From JBDSLU01 sp963844435 (GTDB taxonomy: Bacteria > Acidobacteriota > Vicinamibacteria > Vicinamibacterales > Vicinamibacteraceae), in NCBI GenBank assembly GCA_963844435.1, contig CAWJOG010000006.1, positions 124,001-188,000 on the forward strand: DNA of 64,000 bases, given 5' to 3'. A program made the position numbers and the translations under genes. Positions 48,439-56,368 of the stretch are shown here, in pieces. Numbering within the stretch: the stretch's first letter is position 1; each line of letters opens with the position of its first letter. The notes beneath the pieces are model-generated. The model searched no databases and had not been told where the DNA came from. It saw only the letters and a program-made list of their open reading frames with translations.

Positions 48439-49058
48439 TGGACATCGACGTCGTCGACAGCTCCAACAAGAAGGTCGGCACGCTGGCCCTGAGCGACGAG
48501 CTCTTCGGCAAGCGGGTCAAGACCGACCTGATCTGGGAAGGCGTGGTCCACGAGCAGGCTTCGGCCCGCCGCGGCACGCACAAGGCCAAGACCCGCTCCG
48601 AGGTCCAGGGCTCGGGCAAGAAGCTGTGGAAGCAGAAGGGCACCGGCCGCGCGCGCGTGAGCGACGTCCGCAACCCGATCTGGCGCAAGGGCGGCACCGT
48701 GTTCGGGCCGACGCCGCGCGACTACGCCTTCTCGCTGCCGAAGAAGGTCGCCAAGGGCGCGCTGCGCGAGGCGCTGGCGTTCAAGGTGCAGGCCGGCGCC
48801 GTCCGCGTCGTCGACGCGCTGTCGATCGCCAACGCCAAGACGAAGGCCGCCGTGTCGATGCTCAAGGGCCTCGGCGCCACCGGCAAGACGCTCGTCCTCG
48901 ATCTCGCCGTCGACCCGACGCTCGACCTGTCGACGCGCAACATCACCGGCCTGTCCTACATCGCCGCCAACCGCGTCTCGGCGCGCTCGGTGATGGACGC
49001 CACGACGGTGATTGCCACCAAGGCCGCTCTCGAGCGCCTGCAGGAGGCCCTGCGATGA
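48438..49058 (+). CDS. rplD: 50S ribosomal protein uL4
   Basis: uL4 lines the peptide exit tunnel and in E. coli regulates the S10 operon. The 206-residue protein contains the tunnel loop region TRSEVQGSGKKLWKQKGTGR followed by ARVSDVRNPIWRKGGTVFGP, then RDYAFSLPKKVAKGALREAL and NITGLSYIAANRVSARSVMD. Both ends overlap the neighbouring genes, so translation with rplC and rplW is coupled. Confidence 0.97.
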   Translation: MDIDVVDSSNKKVGTLALSDELFGKRVKTDLIWEGVVHEQASARRGTHKAKTRSEVQGSGKKLWKQKGTGRARVSDVRNPIWRKGGTVFGPTPRDYAFSLPKKVAKGALREALAFKVQAGAVRVVDALSIANAKTKAAVSMLKGLGATGKTLVLDLAVDPTLDLSTRNITGLSYIAANRVSARSVMDATTVIATKAALERLQEALR

Positions 49059-49348
49059 AGCTCACCGATATCATCCGCCGGCCCCTGGTGACCGAGAAGA
49101 CGTCCATCCTGAAGGAACAGGACGGACAGTCGCTCGTGTTCCAGGTCGCCATCGACGCCACCAAGATCGAGATCAAGCAGGCCATCGAGGCGCTGCTCGG
49201 GGCCAAGGTCGCGAACGTCCGGACCGCGTCGATGCACGGCAAGGTCAAGCGCCAGGGCCGTTTCTCGGGCAAGCGCTCGGATTGGAAGAAGGCCTACGTC
49301 CGGCTGCAGGACGGCCAGAAGGTCCCTGAGTTCCTGGCAGGCGCCTAG
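49055..49348 (+). CDS. rplW: 50S ribosomal protein uL23
   Basis: uL23 stands at the tunnel exit and docks trigger factor and SRP. The 97 residues show DIIRRPLVTEKTSILKEQDG, FQVAIDATKIEIKQAIEALL and the loop KVANVRTASMHGKVKRQGRF. The ATG overlaps the rplD TGA. Normal length and place. Confidence 0.97.
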   Translation: MKLTDIIRRPLVTEKTSILKEQDGQSLVFQVAIDATKIEIKQAIEALLGAKVANVRTASMHGKVKRQGRFSGKRSDWKKAYVRLQDGQKVPEFLAGA

Positions 49349-49396
49349 TCAACCCTGAACAGGCCACGCCCGAACGCGTCCAGGGAGCACATTCTC

Positions 49397-50221
49397 ATGC
49401 CCATTCGCACAGTCAAGCCCACCTCGCCCGGCCGGCGCTTTCAGGCGCTGCAGACGACCGAGGACATCACGGCGTCGAAGCCGCTCAAGGCGTTGACCGA
49501 GCCGCTGCACAAGTCCGGCGGCCGCAACAACACCGGCGAGCTGACGTCCTGGTGGCGCGGCGGCGGCCACAAGCGCGCCTACCGCATCATCGACTTCAAG
49601 CGCGACAAGCACGGCATCCCGGCCAAGGTGACGACCATCGAGTACGACCCGAACCGGTCGGCCCGAATCGCCCTGCTGGCCTATGCCGACGGCGAGCGCC
49701 GCTACATCCTGCAGCCGGCCGGCGTGAAGGTCGGCGACTCGGTGGTGTCCGGCGAGTCCGTCGACATCCTGCCGGGCAACGCGCTGAAGCTGAAGAACAT
49801 CCCGCTCGGCACGCAGGTGCACAACGTCGAGCTGAAGCCCGGCAAGGGCGGCCAGCTGGCGCGCAGCGCCGGCGCCGGCGTCCAGGTCGTGGCCAAGGAA
49901 GGCGCCTACGTCACGCTGCGCATGCCGTCGAGCGAAGTGCGCTTCGTGAACGCGGAGTGCTACGCGACGATCGGCCAGGTCGGCAATCTCGAGCACGAGA
50001 ACGAGTCGATCGGCAAGGCCGGCCGCAACCGCTGGCTGGGCTGGAAGCCGCACAACCGCGGCGTCGCGATGAACCCGGTCGACCACCCGCTCGGTGGTGG
50101 TGAAGGCAAGACCTCGGGCGGCCGTCACCCGGTGACGCCGTGGGGCGTGCCGACCAAGGGCTACAAGACGCGCAACAACAAACGCACGAACCGCTTCATC
50201 GTGACGCGGAGACAGAAGTAG
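49397..50221 (+). CDS. rplB: 50S ribosomal protein uL2
   Basis: uL2 helps join the subunits and supports peptidyl transfer. The 274 residues include RTVKPTSPGRRFQALQTTED, KSGGRNNTGELTSWWRGGGH, PGNALKLKNIPLGTQVHNVE, LARSAGAGVQVVAKEGAYVT, and the conserved active-site histidine region GVAMNPVDHPLGGGEGKTSG. It ends KTRNNKRTNRFIVTRRQK. Intact; rpsS follows after three bases. Confidence 0.98.
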   Translation: MPIRTVKPTSPGRRFQALQTTEDITASKPLKALTEPLHKSGGRNNTGELTSWWRGGGHKRAYRIIDFKRDKHGIPAKVTTIEYDPNRSARIALLAYADGERRYILQPAGVKVGDSVVSGESVDILPGNALKLKNIPLGTQVHNVELKPGKGGQLARSAGAGVQVVAKEGAYVTLRMPSSEVRFVNAECYATIGQVGNLEHENESIGKAGRNRWLGWKPHNRGVAMNPVDHPLGGGEGKTSGGRHPVTPWGVPTKGYKTRNNKRTNRFIVTRRQK

Positions 50222-50224
50222 GCC

Positions 50225-50533
50225 ATGAGCAGATCCCTCAAGAAGGGCCCGTTCGTCGACACCGCGCTCCTCGAAAAGGTCGAGGTGATGAACCGCACGG
50301 GCGACAAGAAGGTGATCAAGACCTGGTCGCGCCGCTCGACGGTCGTGCCCGAGATGGTCGGTCACACGATGGCCGTGCACCAGGGCAGGAAGTTCGTCCC
50401 GGTCTACATCACCGAGAACATGGTCGGGCACAAGCTGGGCGAGTTCGCGGCGACGCGCACGTTCAAGGGCCACACGACCAAGACGGACAAGGCGGCCGCG
50501 TCGGCTCCGGCGGCGCCGAAGGCGGGGGGCTAG
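50225..50533 (+). CDS. rpsS: 30S ribosomal protein uS19
   Basis: uS19 lies in the head of the small subunit near the A-site tRNA. The 102 residues show RSLKKGPFVDTALLEKVEVM, KTWSRRSTVVPEMVGHTMAV, FVPVYITENMVGHKLGEFAA and RTFKGHTTK. A short Ala/Pro tail (AAASAPAAPKAGG) is extra to the family core. Confidence 0.97.
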   Translation: MSRSLKKGPFVDTALLEKVEVMNRTGDKKVIKTWSRRSTVVPEMVGHTMAVHQGRKFVPVYITENMVGHKLGEFAATRTFKGHTTKTDKAAASAPAAPKAGG

Positions 50534-50536
50534 GTC

Positions 50537-50998
50537 ATGGTGCAGGCATCGGCCACGTCTCGCTACGTGCGGACCTCCGCGCAGAAGGCGGGTCTCGTTC
50601 TCGATCTCATCCGCGGCAAGAGCTTCCCCGAGGCTCAGGCCACGCTGAAGTTCGCGCGCAAGGGTGTCGCTCGCGACATCCTCAAGGTGCTCGAGTCGGC
50701 GGTTGCCAACGCCAAGAACAAGGACGGGTTCGGCGGCGACGCCGAGCGGCTGTTCGTCTCGGCCTGCTACGCCAACCAGGGCCCGTCGCAGAAGCGCGTC
50801 CGGCCGGCCCCGATGGGCCGCGCGTTCCGGGTCGTCAAGCGCACGGCGCACCTCACCGTGGCGGTCACCGAGAAGGTGGCCAAGGTCAGCGCGACCCCTG
50901 TGAAGGGCGCGCGCAAGGCCGCCGCGTCGAAGCCGCGCAGCGGCGGAGCGGCGAAGACCGCCGCCCCCAAGACGCGTTCGAAGAAGGTCAGCGCGTAG
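50537..50998 (+). CDS. rplV: 50S ribosomal protein uL22
   Basis: uL22 lines the exit tunnel. The core (about 110 residues) reads ATSRYVRTSAQKAGLVLDLI, RGKSFPEAQATLKFARKGVA, VDEG-type region SACYANQGPSQKRVRPAPMG and the hairpin RAFRVVKRTAHLTVAVTEKV. The 153-residue protein ends in a basic Lys/Ala/Ser tail (ARKAAASKPRSGGAAKTAAP) of about 40 residues that is longer than usual. Confidence 0.96.
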   Translation: MVQASATSRYVRTSAQKAGLVLDLIRGKSFPEAQATLKFARKGVARDILKVLESAVANAKNKDGFGGDAERLFVSACYANQGPSQKRVRPAPMGRAFRVVKRTAHLTVAVTEKVAKVSATPVKGARKAAASKPRSGGAAKTAAPKTRSKKVSA

Positions 50999-51032
50999 TC
51001 GCGCCGACAGTCACGCTGACGAAGAGACACAT

Positions 51033-51722
51033 ATGGGTCAGAAGGTTCACCCCTACGGATTCCGCCTCGGCTTCAACAAGACGTGGCGCTCGCGCTGGTT
51101 CGCCGACAAGGACTACGCCAAGCTCCTGCACGAGGACCTCAAGCTGCGCGACACGCTGAAGAAGCGGTTCTCGCACGCCGGCGTCTCGAAGGTCGAGATC
51201 GAGCGCGCGGCCAACAAGCTGAAGATCGACATCTTCACTTCGCGGCCGGGCATCATCATCGGCCGCAAGGGCACCGAGGTCGACAAGCTGAAGCAGGAGA
51301 TCCAGAAGAAGACCAGCCGCGAGGTCTTCATCAACATCCAGGAGATCCAGAAGCCCGAGCTCGACTCGCAGCTGATCGCCGAGTCGGTGGCGACGCAGCT
51401 CGAGAAGCGCGTCGCCTTCCGCCGCGCGATGCGCAAGGCGGTCGAGTCGGCGCTGCGCTTCGGCGCGCGGGGGATCAAGGTCCGGGTGTCGGGACGGCTG
51501 AACGGCGCGGAAATCGCCCGCTCCGAGTGGTATCTGCACGGCCAGCTGCCGCTGCAGACGCTGCGCGCCGACATCGACTACGGCTTCGCGGAAGCGAACA
51601 CGACCTACGGCCAGATCGGCGTCAAGGTGTGGCTCTACAAGGGCGAGCGCCTGGTGCCGCGGACGGGTCGTGAAGAGGATTACCGCGTGCCCGGCCGGCG
51701 CGAGCCGGGGCCGCGCAGATAG
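51033..51722 (+). CDS. rpsC: 30S ribosomal protein uS3
   Basis: uS3 forms the mRNA entry site and has helicase-supporting residues. The 229 residues include MGQKVHPYGFRLGFNKTWRS, the KH-domain loop RPGIIIGRKGTEVDKLKQEI, QLEKRVAFRRAMRKAVESAL and IKVRVSGRLNGAEIARSEWY. The GSEG-like end differs: REEDYRVPGRREPGPRR. Intact. Confidence 0.97.
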   Translation: MGQKVHPYGFRLGFNKTWRSRWFADKDYAKLLHEDLKLRDTLKKRFSHAGVSKVEIERAANKLKIDIFTSRPGIIIGRKGTEVDKLKQEIQKKTSREVFINIQEIQKPELDSQLIAESVATQLEKRVAFRRAMRKAVESALRFGARGIKVRVSGRLNGAEIARSEWYLHGQLPLQTLRADIDYGFAEANTTYGQIGVKVWLYKGERLVPRTGREEDYRVPGRREPGPRR

Positions 51723-51747
51723 ATAGGCAGGGAGGCCGCCCGCGGCC

Positions 51748-51803
51748 GGCGCCGCGGCGCGCCTAGCGCCGCGAATAGCAGTCGGCCGCTTGCAGAAGGC
51801 GGC
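51748..51803 (+). repeat. REP-like palindromic element, copy 2, in the rpsC-rplP gap
   Basis: This element matches 32303-32358, with the hairpin CGCGGCGC-GCCTA-GCGCCGCG followed by AATAGCAGTCG and CAGAAGGCGGC. It fills most of the 101-base gap between rpsC and rplP, which in most genomes are only a few bases apart. Confidence 0.7.
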
Positions 51804-51823
51804 AAACAGGGGAGCGCAGCATC

Positions 51824-52250
51824 ATGTTGATGCCGAAGAAAGTTAAGTACCGGAAGCAGCAGCGCGGCCGCATGCGCGGCAAGGCGTGGCGCGGATCCGA
51901 GGTCTCGTTCGGGGACTTCGGGCTCAAGGCCATGGAGCCGTGCTGGCTGACGTCCCGGCAGATCGAAGCGGCGCGCATCGCCATGACCCGCTTCATCAAG
52001 CGCGGCGGCAAGATCTGGATCCGCGTGTTCCCGGACAAGCCGATCACCAAGAAGCCGCAGGAAACCCGCATGGGTAAGGGCAAGGGTGCGCCGGAGGAAT
52101 GGGTGGCGGTGATCAAGCCGGGCCGCATCCTGTTCGAGATGGAAGGCGTGGTCGAGACCGACGCGCGCGCGGCGATGCGCCTGGCCGCGGCCAAGCTGCC
52201 GATCGCGACCGCGGTTCGCGACCCGCTTCGCGCAGGAGCGTGCGTCGTGA
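51824..52250 (+). CDS. rplP: 50S ribosomal protein uL16, with an apparent +1 frameshift near the end
   Basis: uL16 helps position the A-site tRNA. MLMPKKVKYRKQQRGRMRGK, TSRQIEAARIAMTRFIKRGG, RVFPDKPITKKPQETRMGKG and GVVETDARAAMRLAAAKLPI are all canonical. At 52211 an extra G puts the tail out of frame and fuses it to rpmC. Removing it gives the proper end, LPIATRFATRFAQERAS and TGA at 52248-52250, for 141 residues, the expected length. The fused reading is therefore an artefact. Confidence 0.94.
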
Positions 52251-52450
52251 CCAAGATGACGAAGACCGCTGAACTCCGCGACCTCTCCGTCGAGGATCTC
52301 CGCGCCAAGGCGAAGGAGCTCGACGATCAGGGCTTCCGCCTGCGTCTGCAGAAGGCGACGGGCCAGCTCGAATCGCCGATCCGGCTGCGGACCACGCGCC
52401 GCGAAGTCGCGCGCATCAAGACGATCATTCGTCAGAAGGAGCAGGCGTGA
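52247..52450 (+). CDS. rpmC: 50S ribosomal protein uL29
   Basis: uL29 lies beside uL23 at the tunnel exit. The 67-residue protein is two helices: TAELRDLSVEDLRAKAKELD and the family signature LESPIRLRTTRREVARIKTI. The GTG at 52247 overlaps the corrected rplP stop (GTGA); ATG at 52256 is the alternative start. Its TGA overlaps the rpsQ ATG at 52450. Confidence 0.93.
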   Translation: MTKMTKTAELRDLSVEDLRAKAKELDDQGFRLRLQKATGQLESPIRLRTTRREVARIKTIIRQKEQA

Positions 52451-52702
52451 TGCCGGCCCAGGAAGTCATCGGCAAGGTCGTCAGCGACAAGATGCAGAAG
52501 AGCGTCGTCGTCGCCGTCGAGCGCAAGGTCCGGCACGGACTCTACGGCAAGATGCAGCGCCGCACGACCCGCTTCATGGCGCATGACGAGGCCGGCACGC
52601 GTCAAGGCCGGCGACACCGTCGCCATCGTCGAGAGCCGGCCGCTCAGCCGCAGCAAGCGCTGGGTGGTCGTCCGCGTGATCGAGAAGGCGCGGGAGATCT
52701 AG
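52450..52702 (+). CDS. rpsQ: 30S ribosomal protein uS17, with an apparent +1 frameshift
   Basis: uS17 binds 16S rRNA helices 7 and 11. The first part reads QEVIGKVVSDKMQKSVVVAV and ERKVRHGLYGKMQRRTTRFM. One extra base at about 52597 breaks the frame; after removal the protein continues HDEAG-RVKAGDTVAIVESRPLSRS and KRWVVVRVIEKAREI to TAG at 52700-52702, for 83 residues. Uncorrected, the frame runs on into rplN. The ATG overlaps the rpmC stop. Confidence 0.92.
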
Positions 52703-52704
52703 CC

Positions 52705-53073
52705 ATGATCCAGATGCGTTCGATCCTCGACGTCGCCGACAACTCGGGGGCCCGCAAGATCGCGGTGATCAACCCGGTCGGCGGCTCGATCGGCCGCTAC
52801 GCGCGGCTCGGCGACATCGTCACGGCGTCGGTCAAGGAAGCGTCGCCGGACGGCACGGTCAAGAAGGGCCAGGTGGTCAAGGCCGTCATCGTCCGCACGC
52901 GCAAGGAGCAGCGCCGCCGCGACGGCAGCTACATCCGCTTCGACCGCAATGCCGCCGTCCTCGTCAACGACTCGAACGAGCCGATCGGCACCCGCGTCTT
53001 CGGGCCGGTCGCCCGCGAGCTGCGCGAGCGCCGGTTCATGAAGATCATCTCGCTCGCGCCGGAAGTGCTGTGA
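52705..53073 (+). CDS. rplN: 50S ribosomal protein uL14
   Basis: uL14 contributes to the subunit interface. The 122 residues are canonical: MIQMRSILDVADNSGARKIA, RLGDIVTASVKEASPDGTVK, GQVVKAVIVRTRKEQRRRDG and ELRERRFMKIISLAPEVL. The start at 52705 follows the rpsQ stop by two bases. Intact. Confidence 0.97.
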   Translation: MIQMRSILDVADNSGARKIAVINPVGGSIGRYARLGDIVTASVKEASPDGTVKKGQVVKAVIVRTRKEQRRRDGSYIRFDRNAAVLVNDSNEPIGTRVFGPVARELRERRFMKIISLAPEVL

Positions 53074-53396
53074 TGAAACTCTCTGTCCGCAAGAACGACG
53101 AAGTCCAGGTGATCACCGGACGTGATCGCGGCAAGCGCGGCCGGGTGCTGCGCGTGCTGCCCGAGAAGGGCCGCGTGGTCGTCGAGGGCGTCAACCTGAT
53201 CAAGCGCCACACGAAGCCCAACCCGCAGAAGCAGGTCAAGGGCGGCATCGTCGAGCGCGAGGCCGCGATCCACGCCTCGAACGTCATGCTGGTCGATCCC
53301 GACAGCAGCAAGCCGACGCGCGTCGGCCACAAGACGCTCGAGAACAAGACGCGGGTCCGCGTCGCCCGCCGCTCCGGCAGCGTGCTGGACAAGTAA
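53073..53396 (+). CDS. rplX: 50S ribosomal protein uL24
   Basis: uL24 initiates large-subunit assembly. The 107 residues begin KLSVRKNDEVQVITGRDRGK, the KOW motif, then VVVEGVNLIKRHTKPNPQKQ and GGIVEREAAIHASNVMLVDP. The ATG at 53073 overlaps the rplN TGA. Normal length. Confidence 0.97.
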   Translation: MKLSVRKNDEVQVITGRDRGKRGRVLRVLPEKGRVVVEGVNLIKRHTKPNPQKQVKGGIVEREAAIHASNVMLVDPDSSKPTRVGHKTLENKTRVRVARRSGSVLDK

Positions 53397-53408
53397 GCAG
53401 GAACCGTC

Positions 53409-53960
53409 ATGAGCAGCCGTTTGCGCGAACGTTATCTGAAAGAGGTGGTGCCGGCGCTCCAGAAGGAGTTCGGCTACACCAACGTGATGGCCATCCCGAA
53501 AGTCGAGAAGGTCGTCGTCAACATGGGCCTCGGCGAGGCAACGTCGAACGCCAAGATCGTCGACGTCGGCGGCGACGAGCTGAGCAAGATCACCGGCCAG
53601 CGCGCCGTCACGACCCGGGCGAAGAAGTCGATCGCGCAGTTCAAGGTGCGCCAGGGCCAGGCCATCGGCTCGATGGTCACGCTGCGCGGCGCGCAGATGT
53701 ACGACTTCCTCGACCGCCTCATCTCGATCGCGCTGCCGCGCGTGCGCGACTTCCGCGGCGTGTCGCCGAAGGGCTTCGACGGCCGCGGCAACTTCACCCT
53801 CGGCCTGAAGGACCAGTTGATCTTCATGGAGATCGACTACTTGAAGGTCGACAAGGCGCGCGGCATGAACATCTCGGTGGTGACGACGGCCAAGACCGAC
53901 GAGGAGGCGCGGCGTCTGCTGCACCTGATCGGCATGCCGTTCCGCACCAACCAGGCGTAG
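53409..53960 (+). CDS. rplE: 50S ribosomal protein uL5
   Basis: uL5 holds 5S rRNA in the central protuberance. The 183 residues contain LRERYLKEVVPALQKEFGYT, KVEKVVVNMGLGEATSNAKI, KKSIAQFKVRQGQAIGSMVT and FRGVSPKGFDGRGNFTLGLK. Intact, and flanked by rplX and rpsN as usual. Confidence 0.98.
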   Translation: MSSRLRERYLKEVVPALQKEFGYTNVMAIPKVEKVVVNMGLGEATSNAKIVDVGGDELSKITGQRAVTTRAKKSIAQFKVRQGQAIGSMVTLRGAQMYDFLDRLISIALPRVRDFRGVSPKGFDGRGNFTLGLKDQLIFMEIDYLKVDKARGMNISVVTTAKTDEEARRLLHLIGMPFRTNQA

Positions 53961-53969
53961 GACATAGAC

Positions 53970-54155
53970 ATGGCGACCACCGCAAAAATCGCGAAGGAAG
54001 AGAAGAAGCTCAAGTACGCCATCCGGCACCGCAACCGCTGCAAGCGGTGCGGCCGGCCCCGGGCCTACCTGCGCAAGTTCGCGTTGTGCCGTCTGTGCTT
54101 CCGCAAGCTGGCCCTCGAAGGGGACGTGGCCGGCGTCGTGAAGAGCAGCTGGTAA
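53970..54155 (+). CDS. rpsN: 30S ribosomal protein uS14, zinc-binding type
   Basis: uS14 is a head protein. This 61-residue copy is the short zinc-binding (type Z) form: the CxxC pairs are in NRCKRCGRPRAYLRKFALCR followed by LCFRKLALEGDVAGVVKSSW. The first 18 residues (ATTAKIAKEEKKLKYAIR) are basic. A 97-base gap with a small tandem repeat separates it from rpsH. Confidence 0.97.
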   Translation: MATTAKIAKEEKKLKYAIRHRNRCKRCGRPRAYLRKFALCRLCFRKLALEGDVAGVVKSSW

Positions 54156-54165
54156 GACACCGCAG

Positions 54166-54193
54166 GACGCACGACGGAAGACGCACGACGGAA
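54166..54193. repeat. 14-bp tandem repeat, two copies, rpsN-rpsH gap
   Basis: GACGCACGACGGAA occurs twice without a spacer, at 54166-54179 and 54180-54193. No function is apparent. Confidence 0.85.
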
Positions 54194-54252
54194 GACACGG
54201 TCGCCGGAGCACCTCAGGCGATACCTCCTTCCAGGAACGAGTAGAGAGACCG

Positions 54253-54666
54253 ATGACCGATCCGATTGCCGACATGCTGACGCGGATCCGGAACGCCACC
54301 ATCGCGCGGCACACGCGCGTGGACATTCCGGCGTCGACGCTCAAGCTGGAGATCGCCAAGATCCTTGAGCTCGAGGGCTACATCCAGAGCTTCAAGACGG
54401 TGGAGACGCCGGATGGCGACGGCAAGAGCGCCGTCCAGAAGACGATCCGCGTCCAGCTCAAGTACGGTCCGCGCGGCGAGCGCGTGATCACCGGGATCGA
54501 GCGGGTCAGCCGCCCCGGCCGCCGCGTCTACTTCGGGCGCGAGGACGTGCCGACGGTGCTCGGCGGCCTCGGTACCGCCATCCTGACCACCTCGCGCGGT
54601 GTGATGACCGGGCGCGAGGCGCGCCGCCAGGGCGTCGGCGGCGAAGTGCTCTGCAACGTGTGGTGA
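54253..54666 (+). CDS. rpsH: 30S ribosomal protein uS8
   Basis: uS8 binds 16S rRNA and in E. coli represses the spc operon. The 137 residues start TDPIADMLTRIRNATIARHT and contain STLKLEIAKILELEGYIQSF, GITGIERVSRPGRRVY-like text (VITGIERVSRPGRRVYFGRE) and the end ILTTSRGVMTGREARRQGVG. A GAGTAGAGAG ribosome binding site precedes the ATG. Confidence 0.97.
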   Translation: MTDPIADMLTRIRNATIARHTRVDIPASTLKLEIAKILELEGYIQSFKTVETPDGDGKSAVQKTIRVQLKYGPRGERVITGIERVSRPGRRVYFGREDVPTVLGGLGTAILTTSRGVMTGREARRQGVGGEVLCNVW

Positions 54667-54673
54667 GTTGAAC

Positions 54674-55213
54674 ATGTCCCGAATCGGCAAGAAACCCATC
54701 CCGATCCCGAGCGGCGTCAAGATCCAGGTCTCCGACGGCGCGGTCGAGGTGCAGGGCCCGAAGGGCAAGCTGCGCCAGGCCCTGCCGCCCGGCATCGCCT
54801 TCAAGCAGGAAGACGCGAACCTGGTCGCGCGCACGGTCCGCGAGGACAACGAGCTCGGCAAGTTCCACGGCCTGGCGCGCAGCCTGGTCGCCAACGCCGT
54901 GCTCGGCGTCACCGAGGGCTTCAAGAAGGAACTGGACATCGTCGGCGTCGGCTACCGCGCCGAGCTGAAGGGCAAGCAGGTCCAGTTCGCGCTCGGCTAC
55001 TCGCACCCGGTCGTGTTCGACATCCCGACCGGGATCGACGTGGCCATCGACAAGCAGACGCACATCACGGTGACGGGCATCGACCGTCAGCTGGTCGGGC
55101 AGGTCGCGGCCGACATCCGCCGCCTGCGCAAGCCGGATCCCTACAAGCAGAAGGGCGTCCGCTACACCGGTGAAGTGCTGAAGAAGAAGGCCGGCAAGAC
55201 CGGCGCGAAGTAG
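54674..55213 (+). CDS. rplF: 50S ribosomal protein uL6
   Basis: uL6 lies near the factor-binding region. The 179 residues show SRIGKKPIPIPSGVKIQVSD, LARSLVANAVLGVTEGFKKE, LDIVGVGYRAELKGKQVQFA, LGYSHPVVFDIPTGIDVAID and RRLRKPDPYKQKGVRYTGEV. ATG at 54674 gives the family start MSRIGKKP. Intact. Confidence 0.97.
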   Translation: MSRIGKKPIPIPSGVKIQVSDGAVEVQGPKGKLRQALPPGIAFKQEDANLVARTVREDNELGKFHGLARSLVANAVLGVTEGFKKELDIVGVGYRAELKGKQVQFALGYSHPVVFDIPTGIDVAIDKQTHITVTGIDRQLVGQVAADIRRLRKPDPYKQKGVRYTGEVLKKKAGKTGAK

Positions 55214-55225
55214 GCCGAGGGCGCC

Positions 55226-55600
55226 ATGAGGATCAAGACGAAACGGGATCGACGGCATCGCATCAGCCTGCGTCTGCGCAAGCGGATCGCGGGCACGCCC
55301 GAGCGGCCGCGGCTCGCGGTGTTCCGCAGCGTGTCGCACATCTACGCCCAGGTCATCGACGACGCGGCCGGCACCACGCTGGTCTCCGCCTCGACGACCG
55401 AGCCGGCCCTGAAGGCCAAGCTGACCGAGGGCGCCAAGGGCGGCAACCTCGCCGGCGCCAAGGCGATCGGCGCGGCCGTCGCCGAGCGGCTGAAGGCCAA
55501 GGGCATCACGCGCGTGGTCTTCGACCGCGGCGGCTTCCTGTACCACGGCCGGGTCAAGGCGGTCGCCGACGCGGCGCGCGAGGCGGGGCTGGAGTTCTGA
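55226..55600 (+). CDS. rplR: 50S ribosomal protein uL18
   Basis: uL18 binds 5S rRNA with uL5. The 124 residues include RIKTKRDRRHRISLRLRKRI, PERPRLAVFRSVSHIYAQVI, GAKAIGAAVAERLKAKGITR and FDRGGFLYHGRVKAVADAAR. Intact; the rpsE start is one base after its stop. Confidence 0.97.
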   Translation: MRIKTKRDRRHRISLRLRKRIAGTPERPRLAVFRSVSHIYAQVIDDAAGTTLVSASTTEPALKAKLTEGAKGGNLAGAKAIGAAVAERLKAKGITRVVFDRGGFLYHGRVKAVADAAREAGLEF

Positions 55601-55601
55601 C

Positions 55602-56129
55602 ATGTTCAATTTCAACCAGAAGATCGATCCGGCCGAGCTCGACCTGAAGGACACCGTCGTGTCCATCAACCGGGTCACCAAGGTCGTCAAGGGCGGCAAG
55701 AACCTGAGCTTCAGCGCTCTGGTCGTCGTCGGCGACGGCCACGGCCACGTGGGCTTCGGGATCGGCAAGGCCAAGGAAGTGCCCTCGGCCATCAAGAAGG
55801 GCATCGAGTCGGCCAAGAAGGCGCTGGTGCGCGTGCCGCTCGCCGGCACCACGCTGCCGCACGCCATCCTCGGCCGCTTCGGCGCCGGCAGCGTGCTGCT
55901 CAAGCCGGCTCCGGACGGCACCGGCATCATCGCCGGCGGCGCGGTCCGCGCCGTCGTCGAGGCGGCCGGCATCCAGAACATCCTCACGAAGTGCCTGGGC
56001 TCGGACAACCCGCACAACGTGGTGCGGGCGACGTTCGCGGGCCTGAGCTCGCTGAAGGAACCGGCCCTGGTGGCGCGGCTCCGCGGCAAGGAGCTCGAAG
56101 AGCTCGTCGGCGCCGGCGATCGCGCGTAA
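55602..56129 (+). CDS. rpsE: 30S ribosomal protein uS5
   Basis: uS5 acts at the mRNA entry and in accuracy. The 175 residues contain INRVTKVVKGGKNLSFSALV, VGDGHGHVGFGIGKAKEVPS, VPLAGTTLPHAILGRFGAGS and IIAGGAVRAVVEAAGIQNIL, then KCLGSDNPHNVVRATFAGLS. Intact. Confidence 0.97.
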   Translation: MFNFNQKIDPAELDLKDTVVSINRVTKVVKGGKNLSFSALVVVGDGHGHVGFGIGKAKEVPSAIKKGIESAKKALVRVPLAGTTLPHAILGRFGAGSVLLKPAPDGTGIIAGGAVRAVVEAAGIQNILTKCLGSDNPHNVVRATFAGLSSLKEPALVARLRGKELEELVGAGDRA

Positions 56130-56141
56130 GAGAGGAATCCC

Positions 56142-56350
56142 ATGGCGAAGAGCGCTCAGGCCGGGAAGCTCCGCATCAAGCAGGTGCGCAGCATCATCGG
56201 CTACGACAAGAAGCAGGGACAGGTCGTGCGCGGGCTCGGCCTGCGGCGGATCGGCCACGAGGTCGAGGTCATCGACCACCCGGCGATGCGCGGCATGATC
56301 CAGAAGGTCCGTCACATCGTCAGGTCGTCCCCGCCGGGGCCGACAAGTAG
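56142..56350 (+). CDS. rpmD: 50S ribosomal protein uL30, with an apparent -1 frameshift at the end
   Basis: uL30 is a small large-subunit protein. LRIKQVRSIIGYDKKQGQVV, RGLGLRRIGHEVEVIDHPAM and RGMIQKVRHIVR match the family. One base seems missing near 56322-56324: restoring a G gives R-VVPAGADK and TAG at 56348-56350, for 69 residues. Uncorrected, the frame runs to 56372 and into rplO. This is the one clear deletion among the frame errors of the ribosomal cluster. Confidence 0.92.
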
Positions 56351-56368
56351 AAGGCGCGAGAGCACGCG

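Noticed and set aside
51824..52450. A true uL16-uL29 fusion protein
   Set aside because: The normal uL16 end and stop are present one frame over, and the same kind of error occurs in other genes nearby.
52447..53073. A uS17-uL14 fusion
   Set aside because: One extra base near 52597 hides the uS17 stop at 52700-52702; uL14 has its own ATG at 52705.
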